In this document: positions 1 to 12,156 of the stretch, one piece after another
Position numbering within the stretch: position 1 is the stretch's first letter
How the letters are laid out: the number at the start of each line of letters is the position of its first letter
Assembly (NCBI GenBank): GCA_025529335.1
Contig: JAMYHX010000554.1
Span: 1 to 25,948, forward strand
Direction of reading: 5' to 3'
Length of the DNA stretch: 25,948 nucleotides
Source of the DNA: Rhizopus sp. PT2906
Lineage: Eukaryota; Mucoromycota; Mucoromycetes; Mucorales; Rhizopodaceae
The notes under the pieces: generated by a model
What the model saw: only the letters and a program-made list of their open reading frames with translations
The model's database searches: none
Told to the model about the DNA's origin: nothing
Translations under genes and position numbers: made by a program

Positions 1-1088
1 ATGAAATATTTGAAATTATTGATTCATGCACATTCTCAAGCAAGAGAGTGACACCTACAATGTGGGGAGTATTTGAATTGATATATAGAGCATTTAAGGA
101 AGATGGAGGAATTGACTATATGGAAGTGATGTTGCCACCCTTAGATAACTATATCTCATACGGACAAGATGTATTTGTACAGAATGGACAAGTACAACAC
201 ATGATGTTTGATATCATTGACACAGTGATGAAGAGTGACAGAACAGGAGAACAAGATAGAATTTGTGCATGCAAGTTAATGGAGTCTGTCTTGTTGAACT
301 GCAGGGGTCATGTTGATATGTCTATTGGACATTTCCTCAACTTGGCATTCCAGTACATCTTTACTGGATCGATGAAAACAACTGAATTCAAGGTTCATTG
401 TATTGAAGTTGTCATCAACTGTTTGTACTATAACCCTGTCATTACACTTAATCTACTTGAAGAGAACAACTGGACTCAAGGATTCTTTACGTTATGGTTC
501 AACACATTATCCAAGTTCTCAAGAGTTCACGATAAGAAGCTCGTTATTGTGACCATTTCTACCTTATTAGAATTGCCAATGGACATGATACCAAACTCAT
601 TACGTATGGGCTGGTCTCAACTGTTGACATGTATCATTAATGTATTCCAAACATTACCAAAAGCAATGGAAAACCGTGAGAACATGGAAAAATTATATGG
701 CAACTTTGATGATGACTTTGGAGCTGAAGATTATTTAAGTGGAAATGAAGAAGAAGAGCTTTTAGACGAAGATGATGATGTACCTGATGAAGACAATGAA
801 TATTTGGAATATTTGGCTTCTCAAGCACAAAACAGCCACAACGACTTTGAAGATTTTGGTGGTGAAGAGGAAGATGAGTTGGAAGAAGAGATATTATTTG
901 AATCACCATTGGATGAAATTGACCCATATATCAGATTTGAACAAGTCTTTAGAAACATGCAGCAAAATAATACTCCTTCTTATACCCTCTTAACGAAAGA
1001 TTTAACTGCTGAACAACAAAATCAAATCATGTCTATCTTGTCTATAGCAGAACAACATCGTACAGCTGCTCCTGCTCCTACTGCTTAA
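1..1088 (+). CDS. Importin-7/8-like (Nmd5/Sxm1) karyopherin beta, C-terminal part
   Basis: The reading frame is open from base 3 to the TAA at 1086-1088 and is cut by the left window edge, so about 361 C-terminal residues are present without an intron. The segment begins in the HEAT-repeat region (SKRVTPTMWGVFELIY, then DYMEVMLPPLDNYISYG) and matches my recollection of the C-terminal third of importin-7/8 and yeast Nmd5/Sxm1. These receptors carry ribosomal proteins, histones and other cargo into the nucleus with RanGTP. The HEAT region is followed by a strongly acidic stretch (about codons 225-290 of the fragment, rich in DDD/EEEE), also typical of the importin-7 group, and a short tail ending in an alanine/proline run. 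The N-terminal Ran-binding domain lies outside the window. Which paralogue (Nmd5 or Sxm1 type) cannot be decided from this part. Confidence 0.88.
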   Translation, partial: EIFEIIDSCTFSSKRVTPTMWGVFELIYRAFKEDGGIDYMEVMLPPLDNYISYGQDVFVQNGQVQHMMFDIIDTVMKSDRTGEQDRICACKLMESVLLNCRGHVDMSIGHFLNLAFQYIFTGSMKTTEFKVHCIEVVINCLYYNPVITLNLLEENNWTQGFFTLWFNTLSKFSRVHDKKLVIVTISTLLELPMDMIPNSLRMGWSQLLTCIINVFQTLPKAMENRENMEKLYGNFDDDFGAEDYLSGNEEEELLDEDDDVPDEDNEYLEYLASQAQNSHNDFEDFGGEEEDELEEEILFESPLDEIDPYIRFEQVFRNMQQNNTPSYTLLTKDLTAEQQNQIMSILSIAEQHRTAAPAPTA

Positions 1089-1168
1089 TCTTACACAATG
1101 AAATAGTATATTTTTTCTTTTTTTATTATATTGTTATTATTATAGAAATATTTTTCTCTCTTAAAATG

Positions 1169-1205
1169 AATAAATGGATTTTCTTTTTTTTTTTTTTTTT
1201 TTTTT
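1169..1205 (+). terminator. Poly(A) signal AATAAA and T22 tract between importin and F-box genes
   Basis: AATAAA at 1169-1174 lies about 80 bases after the importin stop. An uninterrupted run of 22 T follows at 1184-1205. Only 165 bases separate the importin stop from the next start codon, so the upstream 3' end and the downstream core promoter must share this space. The T tract could be a poly(dT) promoter element as well as a termination aid; the sequence alone does not separate these roles. Confidence 0.6.
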
Positions 1206-1236
1206 AACAAAATATATTTTTTTTTCTTTCCCTTCT

Positions 1237-1250
1237 TTATCGTCTTTATC
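1237..1250 (+). promoter_or_regulatory. Double GATA-type motif just upstream of the F-box gene
   Basis: TTATCGTCTTTATC sits three bases before the ATG at 1254. Its complement reads GATAAAGACGATAA, two GATAA cores in the same orientation nine bases apart. The identical 14-mer occurs at 8948-8961 upstream of the PH-domain gene. It could bind GATA factors or be a pyrimidine-rich initiator. Function is inferred only. Confidence 0.35.
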
Positions 1251-1253
1251 AAT

Positions 1254-4200
1254 ATGACTGATGACCAACAGCTTTGGGAAAGCTTTCAATTTGAAGAACC
1301 AAAAGAGAGTCTTATTAGCTTACCAACACATATCATGGAACATATATGTCGCCTATTAGACAATAGAAGGGATAAATATGAAGCCTGCTTGATTCATCGT
1401 AATTGGTCTATTGCAGCTATTAAAGTACTATGGGAAGCACCTCGTTTTGAAAGACCCTATGACCTTCGTGACTTTGTAAAAGCTGTTAGTAGATCCAAGA
1501 AGCTTGCTTTGCTTGTTGAAGATTTGTATTTGGCTTATTTGGACATTCCAACTGATAGTGTGTTCAAAACTGTCGTACGATCCACCCTTGACCGTCATTC
1601 GGCTGAAGCTGCAAGACCTTTAGCTGATGTCAAGTTTATCTTTATGCTCGCTAAACTTTGTGAAAATATTCAGCGTTTGACTTGTTATGGTTGGCAACTA
1701 GAAGCTCATCAATTGGACCAATTAGCTACAATTGCACCTAGGTTGACTCATCTTCACATCATTGGCAACAATCGTGAAAAGACAATCAGCTTGAGCACTT
1801 TATTCCCAAGACTCCAATCTTTGCACTTGGATGGTGAATTCGATATGGACGATGCCTGGGTCACATCTTTGATCAACAGAGCAATTCACTTGAAAGATTT
1901 GCAGATTTCTTTGAAAAACCTAAAGTTCTCCATTGTCAACAAATTATGTACACCTAACTGCTTACAGCTGGAAAAACTCACCATCACGGAAGCAACACAA
2001 TTTAAAGACAATCATACAAATCTTTTGGGAGCTTTCCCTAATCTCAAGACTCTCCATCTGGAAGCAAGTGTGACAAGCCAAAGCGTCTTCCGGATCCTGA
2101 ACAACTGCGCCTATATACAAAGATTGGAGATAAAAGGAGGTGGCTTGCCTCGTGGGAGCGATAAGACTGGCAGTAACCTTTTCTTAACAAGAAAGCCAAG
2201 CTTACAAGTGCTCTTGCTGGAAAATATGGACATTGCAGACGACGATCTGCACACTTTAGGTAATGGACTGGAGACGTTACAAGTAGTTGGTCTTAAACGC
2301 TGCCCTCTTGTATCCAATGAGGGATTGTTGTCACTCGTCTCAAGCCAAAAGCATTTGAAAAAATTGGAATTGGTAGATTGTACCAATGTAGAGTCGTCTT
2401 TCCTTTCAGCCATAGCAAACAGCACACCTCACCTATCATGTATCAAGTCTGTGAGAGATATCCTCATCCAGTCTTGTGGAAAGGTAGAACCTGCTGATAT
2501 TTATCAGTTTTGTTGCAACGTCATTCATCATAACATTCGTTCATTAAAACTATACGACTACGATATCAAACCAATCGCAGCATTCAACAGCCAAAACTCA
2601 CCAACAAACATTGTATTAAACAGAGCAAGTATGGATGCACTTATTCACACCACTGATCCCTGTATTTGTCCAATTCCATCTGACATTTCCTTGACTGGCC
2701 AGCAGGTCATGCTACTGGCAAAGCATCTTGACTTATCAGCCAAAGAGCTAGTAACATTGATTGAACAAGTCAAGCAGGTTAGTCTTTCTTTCTTAGTCCA
2801 TTATCATATATCTAAACCATTGATTTTTCTTTCTGTCTAGGAAGACCAACAAGAGCAGAGACCTTCACCAGGTAAATTCGTCAATGTCTTTTTATATTTA
2901 CTGTTCCTAACTCTTTTTATCAGCAATTACCATGCCGCTGAAGAAAGAACACAGAATATCATCATTGAGAGAACCATCTCGATCTACCACACCTGCCATC
3001 TTCTCAAAAGACTTCAATGATAACGGATCAATCTCTGTCATGAATGATGAAGAACTCGCTCTTGGTGGATGGGGTGTGGGCAGTGGCACGGCAAAAGACT
3101 TTTGGTCCAAACCTGCTGAAAGCATACCAGCACCTCCCAAGCAGCACTTCCGTCAGACAACAAGCCACTATAGAAATAGCCCATTGATTGTAGAAGGTGA
3201 TGGTTGGGGTGAACCTTCAAACTATGTTCCCTGGGATGATCTTCGCACTCAAGGCTTTGCTTATGAAGTACTTGAAGAGCAAAAACAAACCCCTTATTGG
3301 ACTCAAAAGGAAGACGGCCAGTGGGTTCAACTTGGCGTTGATGATAAACTGAAAGATACGACTGATGAACCAAAAACTGACGGTAATGCTGATAGAGCTG
3401 TTTCTCCTCTGTCATTTTCCGCCATCCATGAGGTGACATCCAACTATGAAAACAAGAATGTGTCAAGTGCGGCATCAGTTATTAGTACTGACGAAAGCTT
3501 CGATTGGGATGATATTAACAATAATGATGAAGATATTGTCGTCAAAGTCAGGCCAGAATCTCCACCAAGAACCAAGCCAGCTCCTGTTACCAACACAGAA
3601 TCGTTGCGTAATACGTGGACAAGTCCTAACAGGTCAAATTCTGACAAGAACCGCAAGTCAAATAAAGGATCACGTCAAAATACCCGCCATACTCTTCGTG
3701 AACCGATAGCCCAAGAACAAAGAGCAGGTCGATGGAAGGATACCATTTTTGACAATCTTGACGAGCTTACATTTACCGAGAACAATTTATTAGAGTCTCC
3801 GCCTCAACAACAACAACAACAACAAACATATGATAGCAACTCTACAAACCTCTTAGTTGATTTGGATGACGATAAACAAACCATGTGGGGATCAACCTCT
3901 ATTCCACCTCCTATGGGCTTGAATAACGAATTATTGTTGCCTAATCATCCACAAGATCCAAAGGAGAAAGAGAACAAGTCAACTGATATATTATTTACAG
4001 ACTTGGCGCCAGGGACAACCATCACATATAATGATACACAAGGACAAATACATGACTTCAACACTTTAAGTGACATATTGGCCCCTTCACAACAGCATAT
4101 AAAAGACCAGCAAGACATTCCGTCCTACAGCAACAGAACTTCTTCAAGTGATATAGCAAACCGTTTTCCTTCTCCAGATTCCATGCAAGAAAACTATATG

Positions 4201-4788
4201 AATAACAATGCCCTTGTTAACCAACTGTCTTCCTTGTCTTCTCAGACGATTGGTGTTTCTGATAACTATGTTCCTGTAAGCTCCAATGAAGCCGTGGGAA
4301 GCAGCTCTTGTCAAACAAATGACGATGCACCTCCTTCTCCTTCCTTGTCTGGTTCAAGAGAAATGAACAATGAAGAACCTATGAATGACAATCAAATTAC
4401 ATATACTCGACCACCAACACCTGAAACCAAAGAAGACATTAAAAAATACTACAAAAACCTCCCCAACTACCTCGCCTTCATCAAGGTAGTCATTGATAAC
4501 GACACCAAAGCAAATAAGCTGTTGGTTATGTATACGGTAAGTGTGAGTTAGAATATGAAGAATCCTCCTCTTTAATACTGTTTCATTCGATAGGATGAGC
4601 CTCTTAAAGAAACTTTACAAAAGTTTTGCGAAAAATACAACTGTATTGATAAAGTTGAAGCATTATACCAGCAATTGAAGCCCACTTACACGAAAAAACA
4701 TACACAAAAGATATTCAAAAAAAGTAAAAGAAAGGGCTCTATGATACCTTCTGCCCCTGTCCCTACTGCTAATCACGAGTCCATTTAA
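1254..4788 (+). CDS. F-box/leucine-rich-repeat protein with long Trp-containing disordered tail
   Basis: Four-exon model: 1254-2777, 2841-2871, 2924-4536, 4594-4788, giving 1120 residues. All introns are GT-AG and every junction keeps frame. Residues about 20-62 form an F-box-like segment (SLPTHIMEHICRLLDNRRDK), expected to dock to Skp1 in an SCF ubiquitin ligase. Residues about 100-420 hold irregular leucine-rich repeats (TLHLEA, LQVLLLENMDI, LEKLTITEA), the likely substrate-binding part. From about 510 the protein is disordered and rich in S, N, P and D, with WG/GW motifs (W568, W613, W840), a Q7 run and LLVDLDDD. A short folded-looking C-terminus (NLPNYLAFIKVVIDNDTKAN onward) ends in a basic patch. 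An AATAAA overlaps the stop. Alternative: two genes, with the second starting at ATG 2932; the 31-nt exon 2 and the lack of promoter space favour one. The substrate is unknown. Confidence 0.75.
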
Positions 4789-4958
4789 ATAAAAGCATTG
4801 CATCATTTAGCCCTTGCTCATATTAGGATGTACTTGACCACCTTTTGTTGCTTTTTGTGATTTTTATAAAGACATTTAGGTCGGTGGCTTGTTAGTAATA
4901 CACCAGAAACTACTATCATCTCTACGCGTTTTCTGTCTTTTATTTTGTAAAGCTCCAA

Positions 4959-7900
4959 ATGACTATGGACTATGCTACCGAGAAAAAGCTTCGACCGCTC
5001 TATGGTTAGTTATGACAATAGCTGGTTATTATGGGAGAGGTGCTTATAACGATATTAAAAAATAGAGGCAATTGATGAAGGGCAAAACAAATTAGCTTTA
5101 CAACACTGTGCCAAGTTATTGAAAAAGAATCCAGACTGGCCACTTGTCAAGGCAAATATCATTAGAATATCACAGTATAAAACTCATCATTCACACTGGA
5201 GGAATAGGCTCTGAAATCACTTACCCTTGTGCGTTCAGGAAAAGACAGCGAGGCATTGCAACTGTGCGAACAAGTCAAGAAGGCAATTCCAACCGATGAA
5301 CCTACTCTTCAAGCTGTTACATTAGCTTTGAAAGAGCTCGGGAAGCGTAAAGCATTATACTTGTCTGCTTGACCAGGGAAATAACCATATGTTTGATAGA
5401 CGATATGATTGTTGAATTGTATGAAAATGCAGCAAATCAACAACCAAAGAATGAAGAATTTGGTAACCAATGGTTCATGGCCATGGTTCGCAACAATGAC
5501 TACAAGGGACAACAGGCTGCAGCTGTGAAGCTACAACGAGTATTCAAAAACGACAAATATCTCTTTTGGGCCATCATGTCCTTGGCCCTTCAGGGTCAAA
5601 ATGGAAACATGCTATCTTACACCTTGGCGGAACGTATGATGGCAAAGGCTTTAGAGGAAAAGAGGTTGCAGGAAGTAGAACATTTGCGTCTCTATTTACT
5701 TATTTTGATGGATCAGAAAAAAAATAAGGAAGCATTGGATCTTTTGCTGAATAATGAGCTCGGCAAGATGGCCCTCAGAGATCCAGAGGTAAGACAGATC
5801 AAGTCTGAGTTGCTTCGTGACAGCAAAAGATGGGCAGAAGTGCTTGTTGAAAGCCAAGAGGCTTTAGAAAAAGAAAATTCAGATGACTGGTTCAGTTGGT
5901 TAGCTTATTTTGAAGCAGTAGAGGCATTAGTAAAGGAAAACCCTGAAAAAGTAATAGAAGACGCCAAAAAGTTAATTACGACAACACAAAATATGGTCCT
6001 TGATAGCAAGATACTCAAGCGAGGACCTTTCTTGGCTGAATTGGAGCTTATGTATAGACTACATAAGATTGGTATCAATCAAGGTATTTAGTCTTATCTT
6101 TATTAGGCTATCCTTACCTAATTATCTTGTAGATCAATCATTGTTTTTGGAAAAAATCACCTCTTATTTTGCTCGCTTTGGATCAAAGAGTTGTGCGTTT
6201 GAAGATATCCAGATCTACATTAGCTCTCTAAGTCAAGATAAGGAGAAAGCCAGCCGTTTGATACAGTCTATGAAGGAATTGATAAAGCCATCCTCAGATA
6301 TGTCTACTCAAGTCAAGAACGTTTATATGAATATCAATATTCGCAAATTTGAACGCTCTTTGGGTCTTCATCAAACATCAGATATACAGCAAGCACGTGC
6401 CATCGTCAATGAACTCTGGCAACAGTATCAAGATGCCCTGCCTCTCGGAAAAGAATTGGAAAAGACAGAATTGCAGTATGGAGATGAGTTTGTGATCTTG
6501 GCAAGCCATATTTTACTTGATCTCTATCATCAACATGAACAGAGCTCACTTATAATAGAAGCCATCTCTCTGTTAGAAATAGCCTTGGCAAAGAGTATTT
6601 ACAACTTTAGAATCAAGCTGTTGTTGGTTCGTCTGTACTTGATGATAGGTAATCTCTTTACGGTACAAAGTAAGTGTTAATAATACTTTATTAAAATTAG
6701 GCGTTTACAAGCGACCATTCGAGATTTACAAGACAATGGAAATTAAACAAATACAATTTGATACTATGATGTAAATACAGGGATGTTTATATAAAGGACA
6801 ATATCACTAATTTGGCTTTTTCATTAGACACTATTTTACCGATCGATTTATCCCCCTTGGATGCAGTGATGATATAGAATCTGTTCTAGTCGATTCCATG
6901 CAGATCTACAGAGGAAACGAAGTGGAGGTATGATATCATCGCTATGTTAGCAATAACTAGGAGAAAAGCTTATAATACATCTAATAGACTCCCGAAATGC
7001 TCGTAAAAGCATATCAATACGGCACTTATTCCAAGGTACGTTGCTTTATAGGCTCGTTATCAGTTATAATTAATTCTACTCAAGATTCAAGAGTTTATCG
7101 AGTTCCGTCGCCGCCTTGACACCTCCCTTCAGCACACTGTTACGCAAATCGAACTTAAGCGTATTGATTTTATCCGTTCTTCCTTCCAAGCTAAATATGC
7201 TGTTCAATACTTTAATGAGAATGATGCCAAGGAATTAAAATATGATGACAAGCACTTTAAAGCAGCATCTGATAACAGAGACTTTAAAGTATTTGCAAAC
7301 TACAATAGCAGTGATCAACCTTCAGCCGAGGAGATTTGCAAGCCTGCAAAAAGCACCAACAAAGTATGGGCTCAAATGTATAGCTATATTTTGAATATTT
7401 TGGGCGCCGTTTGCGCTGCTAAAGAAAAGAGAAACCTAAACGCTTTGGTACAAGAGGCTGAAAAATTCATTGCTGCTGATGGTATCAAAGAAAATATTAC
7501 TGTTCAGGAGCACTACTTGGCCAGCTACATCATCCATCTTGCAAGCGCGCTAGCATTCATTGAAGCAAACAGGGCCCCTGAAGCAACGGACAAGATTAAT
7601 TCGGCGATATCCATTATACAGGAACAATGTAAGTTGACAACCTGAAAAAATCGCAATATGGACCTCTTACGACTGTTTGTAGTCTGTAAAGTAGAGTCGT
7701 TTTCAGAAAACAACCCTAGTTGGAATACATTTCACAAAGTATTCAATACCTTGGAAGTAAATAATCACACATACAAGATATTCCTTCACATACTTACCAA
7801 GTGTATATAGGCATTCAGTTATACTCTTGTCTTGATAGAGGCCATTAACCGATCTTTAGGACTGACTAGCAAAGAAGCCAAAAGAAAAGCAGCCGAGGCG

Positions 7901-8242
7901 GTCGAGAAAGATAGTCTTGTAAGATCCTACTCAATTCTCCTTTATTGATATCAATTAACCTTATCAAAATAGATATCATGTCTATTCAAATTACAAGAAG
8001 CGTCAAAGCAATCCTTGCAACAAATACAAGTCGTAGTCAATGCCGGAAAAGATTTATTTAGAGTTCAATTCCAAAAGAAACTTTTCAAAGAAGTAACTGA
8101 TTCTGAAAAGTCTGTAGCTTGTTTATCTTTAAAGGACTATCAAAACACCATAAACAATCATATAAAGATGATGGTATCTAGCTGGAGTCAATCTGTCATC
8201 AGACTTTCAGAAGAAATTGATAGACGTTTACAGAAATTATAA
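4959..8242 (+). CDS. NAA25: NatB N-terminal acetyltransferase auxiliary subunit (Naa25/Mdm20/Arm1)
   Basis: Twelve exons: 4959-5004, 5066-5151, 5208-5346, 5400-6083, 6133-6648, 6701-6770, 6828-6927, 6988-7035, 7085-7628, 7683-7756, 7811-7918, 7973-8242. They give 894 residues with frame kept at every junction; remembered human NAA25 is 972. Naa25 is the TPR scaffold that binds Naa20 and anchors NatB on ribosomes, where it acetylates Met-Asp/Glu/Asn/Gln N-termini. Family blocks recovered in order are KKLRPLYEAIDEG, LKSLTLVRSGKDSEAL, DMIVELYENAA, WAIMSLALQ, QIQFDTM, VKAYQYGTYSK and IQEFIEFRRRLDTSLQ. The middle exons are tiny (48-100 nt). The second intron starts with GC rather than GT. A second ATG at 4965 is an equally possible start. 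AATAAA follows the stop at 8244-8249. Confidence 0.9.
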
Positions 8243-8249
8243 AAATAAA

Positions 8250-9148
8250 AGACTAATGTTTAACACCTCTTTTTATACTTATGCGGTGCCCTAAGTCCAG
8301 TATGAATTAAAGCGTCATAGGATAAAGGTAGATATAGGTAGTTGCATGCTAAAGAGTCCCTCCTTTTTTTTATTTGAAAGCAAAATCCACGTTCTCTGTA
8401 AGACATTTAAACATTCAAGTGGCCATGTTTAATTTGTGTGTGTGTATGTATTTCTAAAGAAAGAACTCATCCTCAATCACGTGGATATATATTTATAATT
8501 GACGCGAGAGGAGCAAGAGTGGAAAGGAGGAAAGAGAGATAAAGAAAAAGAGTTACACATATGCACATATGCAGAAATTGAAAATAAAGAAACAAAGAAA
8601 GACTACTAAAAAAAGAACTGTAATAGAACAAAAAGTAAAAATGAATGCTTTATTCTGCAGGTATAGGAGTGTTTTACAAACCTTAATGTTCTTTTGAAGG
8701 AAATGACATGGGGCCATCCATCAGGGTTACCTTTTTATTATCATAGGTTAATGCCCTTTATGATGTGAAGCAGCAGAACATTTTACCCTATCAAGTTAAT
8801 GAACAACTGTTTCTATTTAAGCATATTACCGCCATAAATAGAAGAAAAGCAAGAGGAGCAAAATTTTGACTAGGAGGAAAGAGGTGCCCCTTTACTGTTT
8901 AGATAAAAACAACAGATATTATTCCCTCCCTTTTTTTGCACATCCCCTTATCGTCTTTATCCCCTGTTTTCAATTCTCATTTGTTGATAAACATATAAAT
9001 ATATGAATGGGAGCATGCAGTCTTTCAAGGATATTTCTTTTCTCTCTCTTTTTTTTTATTCCCTTTCATCAGCTTGCTACTCTTTCTTTAAATAAAGGTG
9101 TGTGTGTAAACCTTGAGTTTTAATGTATATACTGATCCACTCTAGTAG
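8250..9148. other. 900-bp spacer: 3' end of NAA25 and leader/promoter of the PH-domain gene
   Basis: No convincing coding exon was seen on either strand. The stretch holds purine-rich tracts (about 8510-8640), a short TG repeat near 8437-8448, a direct repeat CACATATG-CACATATG near 8556-8571, and the GATA-type 14-mer at 8948-8961. A pyrimidine tract follows near 9036-9062. Short out-of-frame upstream ATGs at 9003 and 9007 could be uORFs if transcription begins far enough upstream. Two in-frame TAG codons directly before ATG 9149 fix the start of the next gene. Confidence 0.5.
8948..8961 (+). promoter_or_regulatory. Second copy of the double GATA-type motif
   Basis: TTATCGTCTTTATC, identical over 14 bases to 1237-1250, lies about 190 bases before the start codon of the PH-domain gene. 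Its reverse complement carries two GATAA cores. Shared use by two unlinked-function genes may reflect a common factor or chance in pyrimidine-rich promoters. Confidence 0.35.
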
Positions 9149-12080
9149 ATGCCTAGACAAAACCCTTTCCTTCGTCGTGCATCTTCTCCAGGTGACATTA
9201 ACAATAATGGATCAAATGGCCAAACAACGCCCGTTCCGCCCGTTCCTTCTTTTCATCCTGGAAAATTAGCCCAAGCTTCTCTTTCCGAATCTTCATTGAA
9301 GGCGCCTTTAAAGCCAGTAGCGTTTAAAAACACTCAGCCAAGAGCAACTAGTATACGACCATCGAGATTCATCAAAGCTTCCACCCCTATTTCCTCTACG
9401 TCCTCACCTCTTGTAGCATCTGACCATAACAACATCAAAGAAATGCAGATCGTGAATAATCCAGAAATGATTTCATTTATCGGGCTATTTGAAGCCTTTA
9501 CACAAAAAGTTTATATTGAAGGATATTTGATGAGATATAATGACACAGAATGCAATAACAGTAGCACGGTCTCCTTCAGCTCGGATGATAGCCAACAAAA
9601 AAAGACAAAGACAAAGATGTTTGTCGAATTAAGTGGATCAACGCTCATCCTATGGGACGCGGAAGCACCTGGAAGCAGTGTGATGCCAACGTATACACAG
9701 ATCATGGATACAGCTACAGTCTATGGCGAAAGCATCGAAGGTGGTAATAAAAAGACAAAATACGTCTTCACTCTCTGCAGCAACACAAAATCCAAAACTA
9801 TGTTTGAGACCTCGGATTACGCGACCATGGTGAGATGGGTGAGTGCCATTCGATTATCATGTTTTGAAAAGCAAAAATTACATCAACTGTTTACGCATAA
9901 GCTATTGATAAGCAAGGAACCTGAAGAGAGAAAGAGCATGAACTCGGCTTACCTTCAGGTAAGGGTGCCAGGCACAACGTTATGGAAAAAGTATTGGGTG
10001 GTACTGCCTGATGGAAAGAAGATGAAATCAAACAAGGCACAACATGTGTCATTATATGGATCAAAGAGATCAAAATCACCTCTATTGACGTTAACTGATA
10101 TAAGCCATGTCTACGCTATCTATCCAGAGTCACCGCAGTTGATAGAAAAAGGATCCATGATTAGAGTTGATTGTAAAGTGAATGATAAAGAAGAAACTTG
10201 TTGGTTTATGGCAGATAAATGTGAAGTGACAATTCAATGGCTCTTTAGCATGTTTGACAAATTTAAACTCTATGGACGACCACTTGGTCTGTTGAATGAC
10301 TTTTTGAACCCATCTTCACTCAACTTTGGTGAGCCAATGCAAACATCAAACGGTGTACAAAGGTTGTTTCTAGATGTTGATCAAGTGATAAAAGCTATGG
10401 ATATTGCATCTATCCCAGTCAAGCATATCGAGGAAACATTCACGGAAATCATCAAGAACAGTCAGTCTTTAGAGCCTCCAGTAACAAGACCTACAGGACT
10501 AAGAGCAAATAGTCTGCCTTTGATTACAGTGATATCAGCTGATGATGATGAGCAGATAACCCAACAACGATCAAGCTCTGACAACATTGCGGCTCTTCAC
10601 GGTGATAAGCGGAATACTTTTGAGACAGACTCAACTAACTTGTCATTCAAGTTTGCAAGGCATGTTGCTGACTCTAGTGATGAAAGCGACCAAGATGACG
10701 AGGATATTGAAGATGAAGAAGAGGAATATGATAGTGACAATGAACCCATCGGAAGAAAGACAAACAGCAGAACTAACTCAACTGTTGCCACACCTTCCCC
10801 CACCTCGTTTGCAGATAGTCTTATTCCTGACTTTGACTTTGGTAATGGTTTTGATGTGCCTAAAGATGTTACTGCAGCTGCTGTAGCAGCAGCAGTAGTT
10901 AACGCTTCCAGCTCATTGTCTTCTTCTTCTATAACAACTTCAAACAGTTTGGATGAAGAATGCACTGTACCCAAAAAGCACATTCGCAAGCTATCGGTTC
11001 CAGTGAATGCTAGACATAGCTCCTCAATAAATGAATCGCTTAGTTCAAACAATCAAGGATCTTCCCTGTTTGGTGATTTCGACTTGACTGGTGATTTTGG
11101 AAAGTTCCTAGATCTGCCAATGGATCAACATCAGCGTAAATACTCATTGCCAGCTAAGTTATCCTTCGACAAACCAAGCGAATCAAGATCTACTACCTCT
11201 AGTACGCACAGTAGTCACCATAACAGTAGCTATCATAACCACAGCCGCCAATGGGAGTTGGACTGGAACAATGAAATGCAGGGCACTGAAAGCCCTCAAA
11301 ATAGGTCAAAGCACCCCTATGATGATGACTCGTACGATTCTGACTTTGATGGTCCTTTGATCCCTTCATTGGGCGATCACTTTGCTCCTCAAAATAGTCT
11401 ATTAGATACTTATCTTGGCGAACATCTGAGTGCTAAAGAACAAGTGGAATATGCTAAAGCAACCGGTCAACCTCTTATACAAATGCCTGCCAAGAAAGAG
11501 GGTCTTCCACAAGGGGGTTTAGTTGGCGTCATTTCCCAGCGCGAGAAGGACAAGAAGGAAGGAAATGGGTTTAGAGTAGCTGAACGAGTTAATCAGCATT
11601 ATCAAGATAGGATAGAACGAGAAAAAGAACGGAGGATACTAGAACAAAGACAGCAGCAGATCATGAAGCATCAGGTATACACACCCCTCAGTTATTAATT
11701 AATCCACTCTAATACCTCCCCCTTAGATGATGCTCTATGCTAACGGATATGGTGTGCCAATGATGCCATTTGTAAACCCCGTGATGAATCCGATAAACTT
11801 TATGGGTATGATGCCTGTCTTCCCTACTCCAACCAATAATAATAATACATCACCATGCATGACACCTCCGCCGTACCCACCTTTAAATAGTAATACATCA
11901 AGTCCTCACATGTCGCATATGCGACCCATGTATGGCCCACCATCGCCAATGAATTACCATTATCAGTCTCCAAGTTTATCAGCACCGCTTATGAATAGAA
12001 ATAGTCCTCGTCAATCAGATGAACTGGATGCAAACAGCGGACCTCTTTTTAGAAAGCATTCAGTATCTCCCCTTTCTTAA
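9149..12080 (+). CDS. Tandem PH-domain protein of the Caf120/Skg3 family
   Basis: Two exons, 9149-11674 and 11727-12080 (GT-AG intron), 959 residues. A proline/serine-rich N-terminus leads into PEMISFIGLFEAFTQKVYIE, the conserved entry to the first PH domain (about 121-236, ending in the tryptophan helix MVRWVSAIRL). A second PH-like domain spans about 265-370 (LWKKYWVVLPD, then WLFSMFDKF). An acidic serine-rich disordered region follows, then a conserved C-terminal block (EGLPQGGLVGVISQREKDKK) and a basic helix, as I recall for this family. Exon 2 codes a low-complexity M/P/N-rich tail. Yeast Caf120 associates with CCR4-NOT and Skg3 is a cell-growth/bud-neck protein; the PH domains suggest a membrane or cortex role. 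The function in this organism is inferred from the family only. Confidence 0.82.
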
Positions 12081-12156
12081 CCCTACTTGCAAACATACAT
12101 CTGTTTTCTTAAAAAAGAAGACTATATTTCGAATTTAAAAAATTGTTTAATATGCA

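Noticed and set aside
6084..6132. Continuous reading through the fourth NAA25 intron as a separate gene start
   Set aside because: Splicing 6083 to 6133 restores the family block; the read-through frame carries a hydrophobic insert and no start codon.
8250..9148. Search for a CRISPR array, tRNA or mobile element in the longest spacers
   Set aside because: No regularly spaced repeats, no tRNA B-box with matching arms and no transposase-like frames were seen; CRISPR is not expected in a fungal nuclear genome.
10597..11052. 151-codon minus-strand open frame inside the PH-domain gene
   Set aside because: It is antisense to an acidic serine-rich coding region, with low-complexity S and A runs and no independent evidence.
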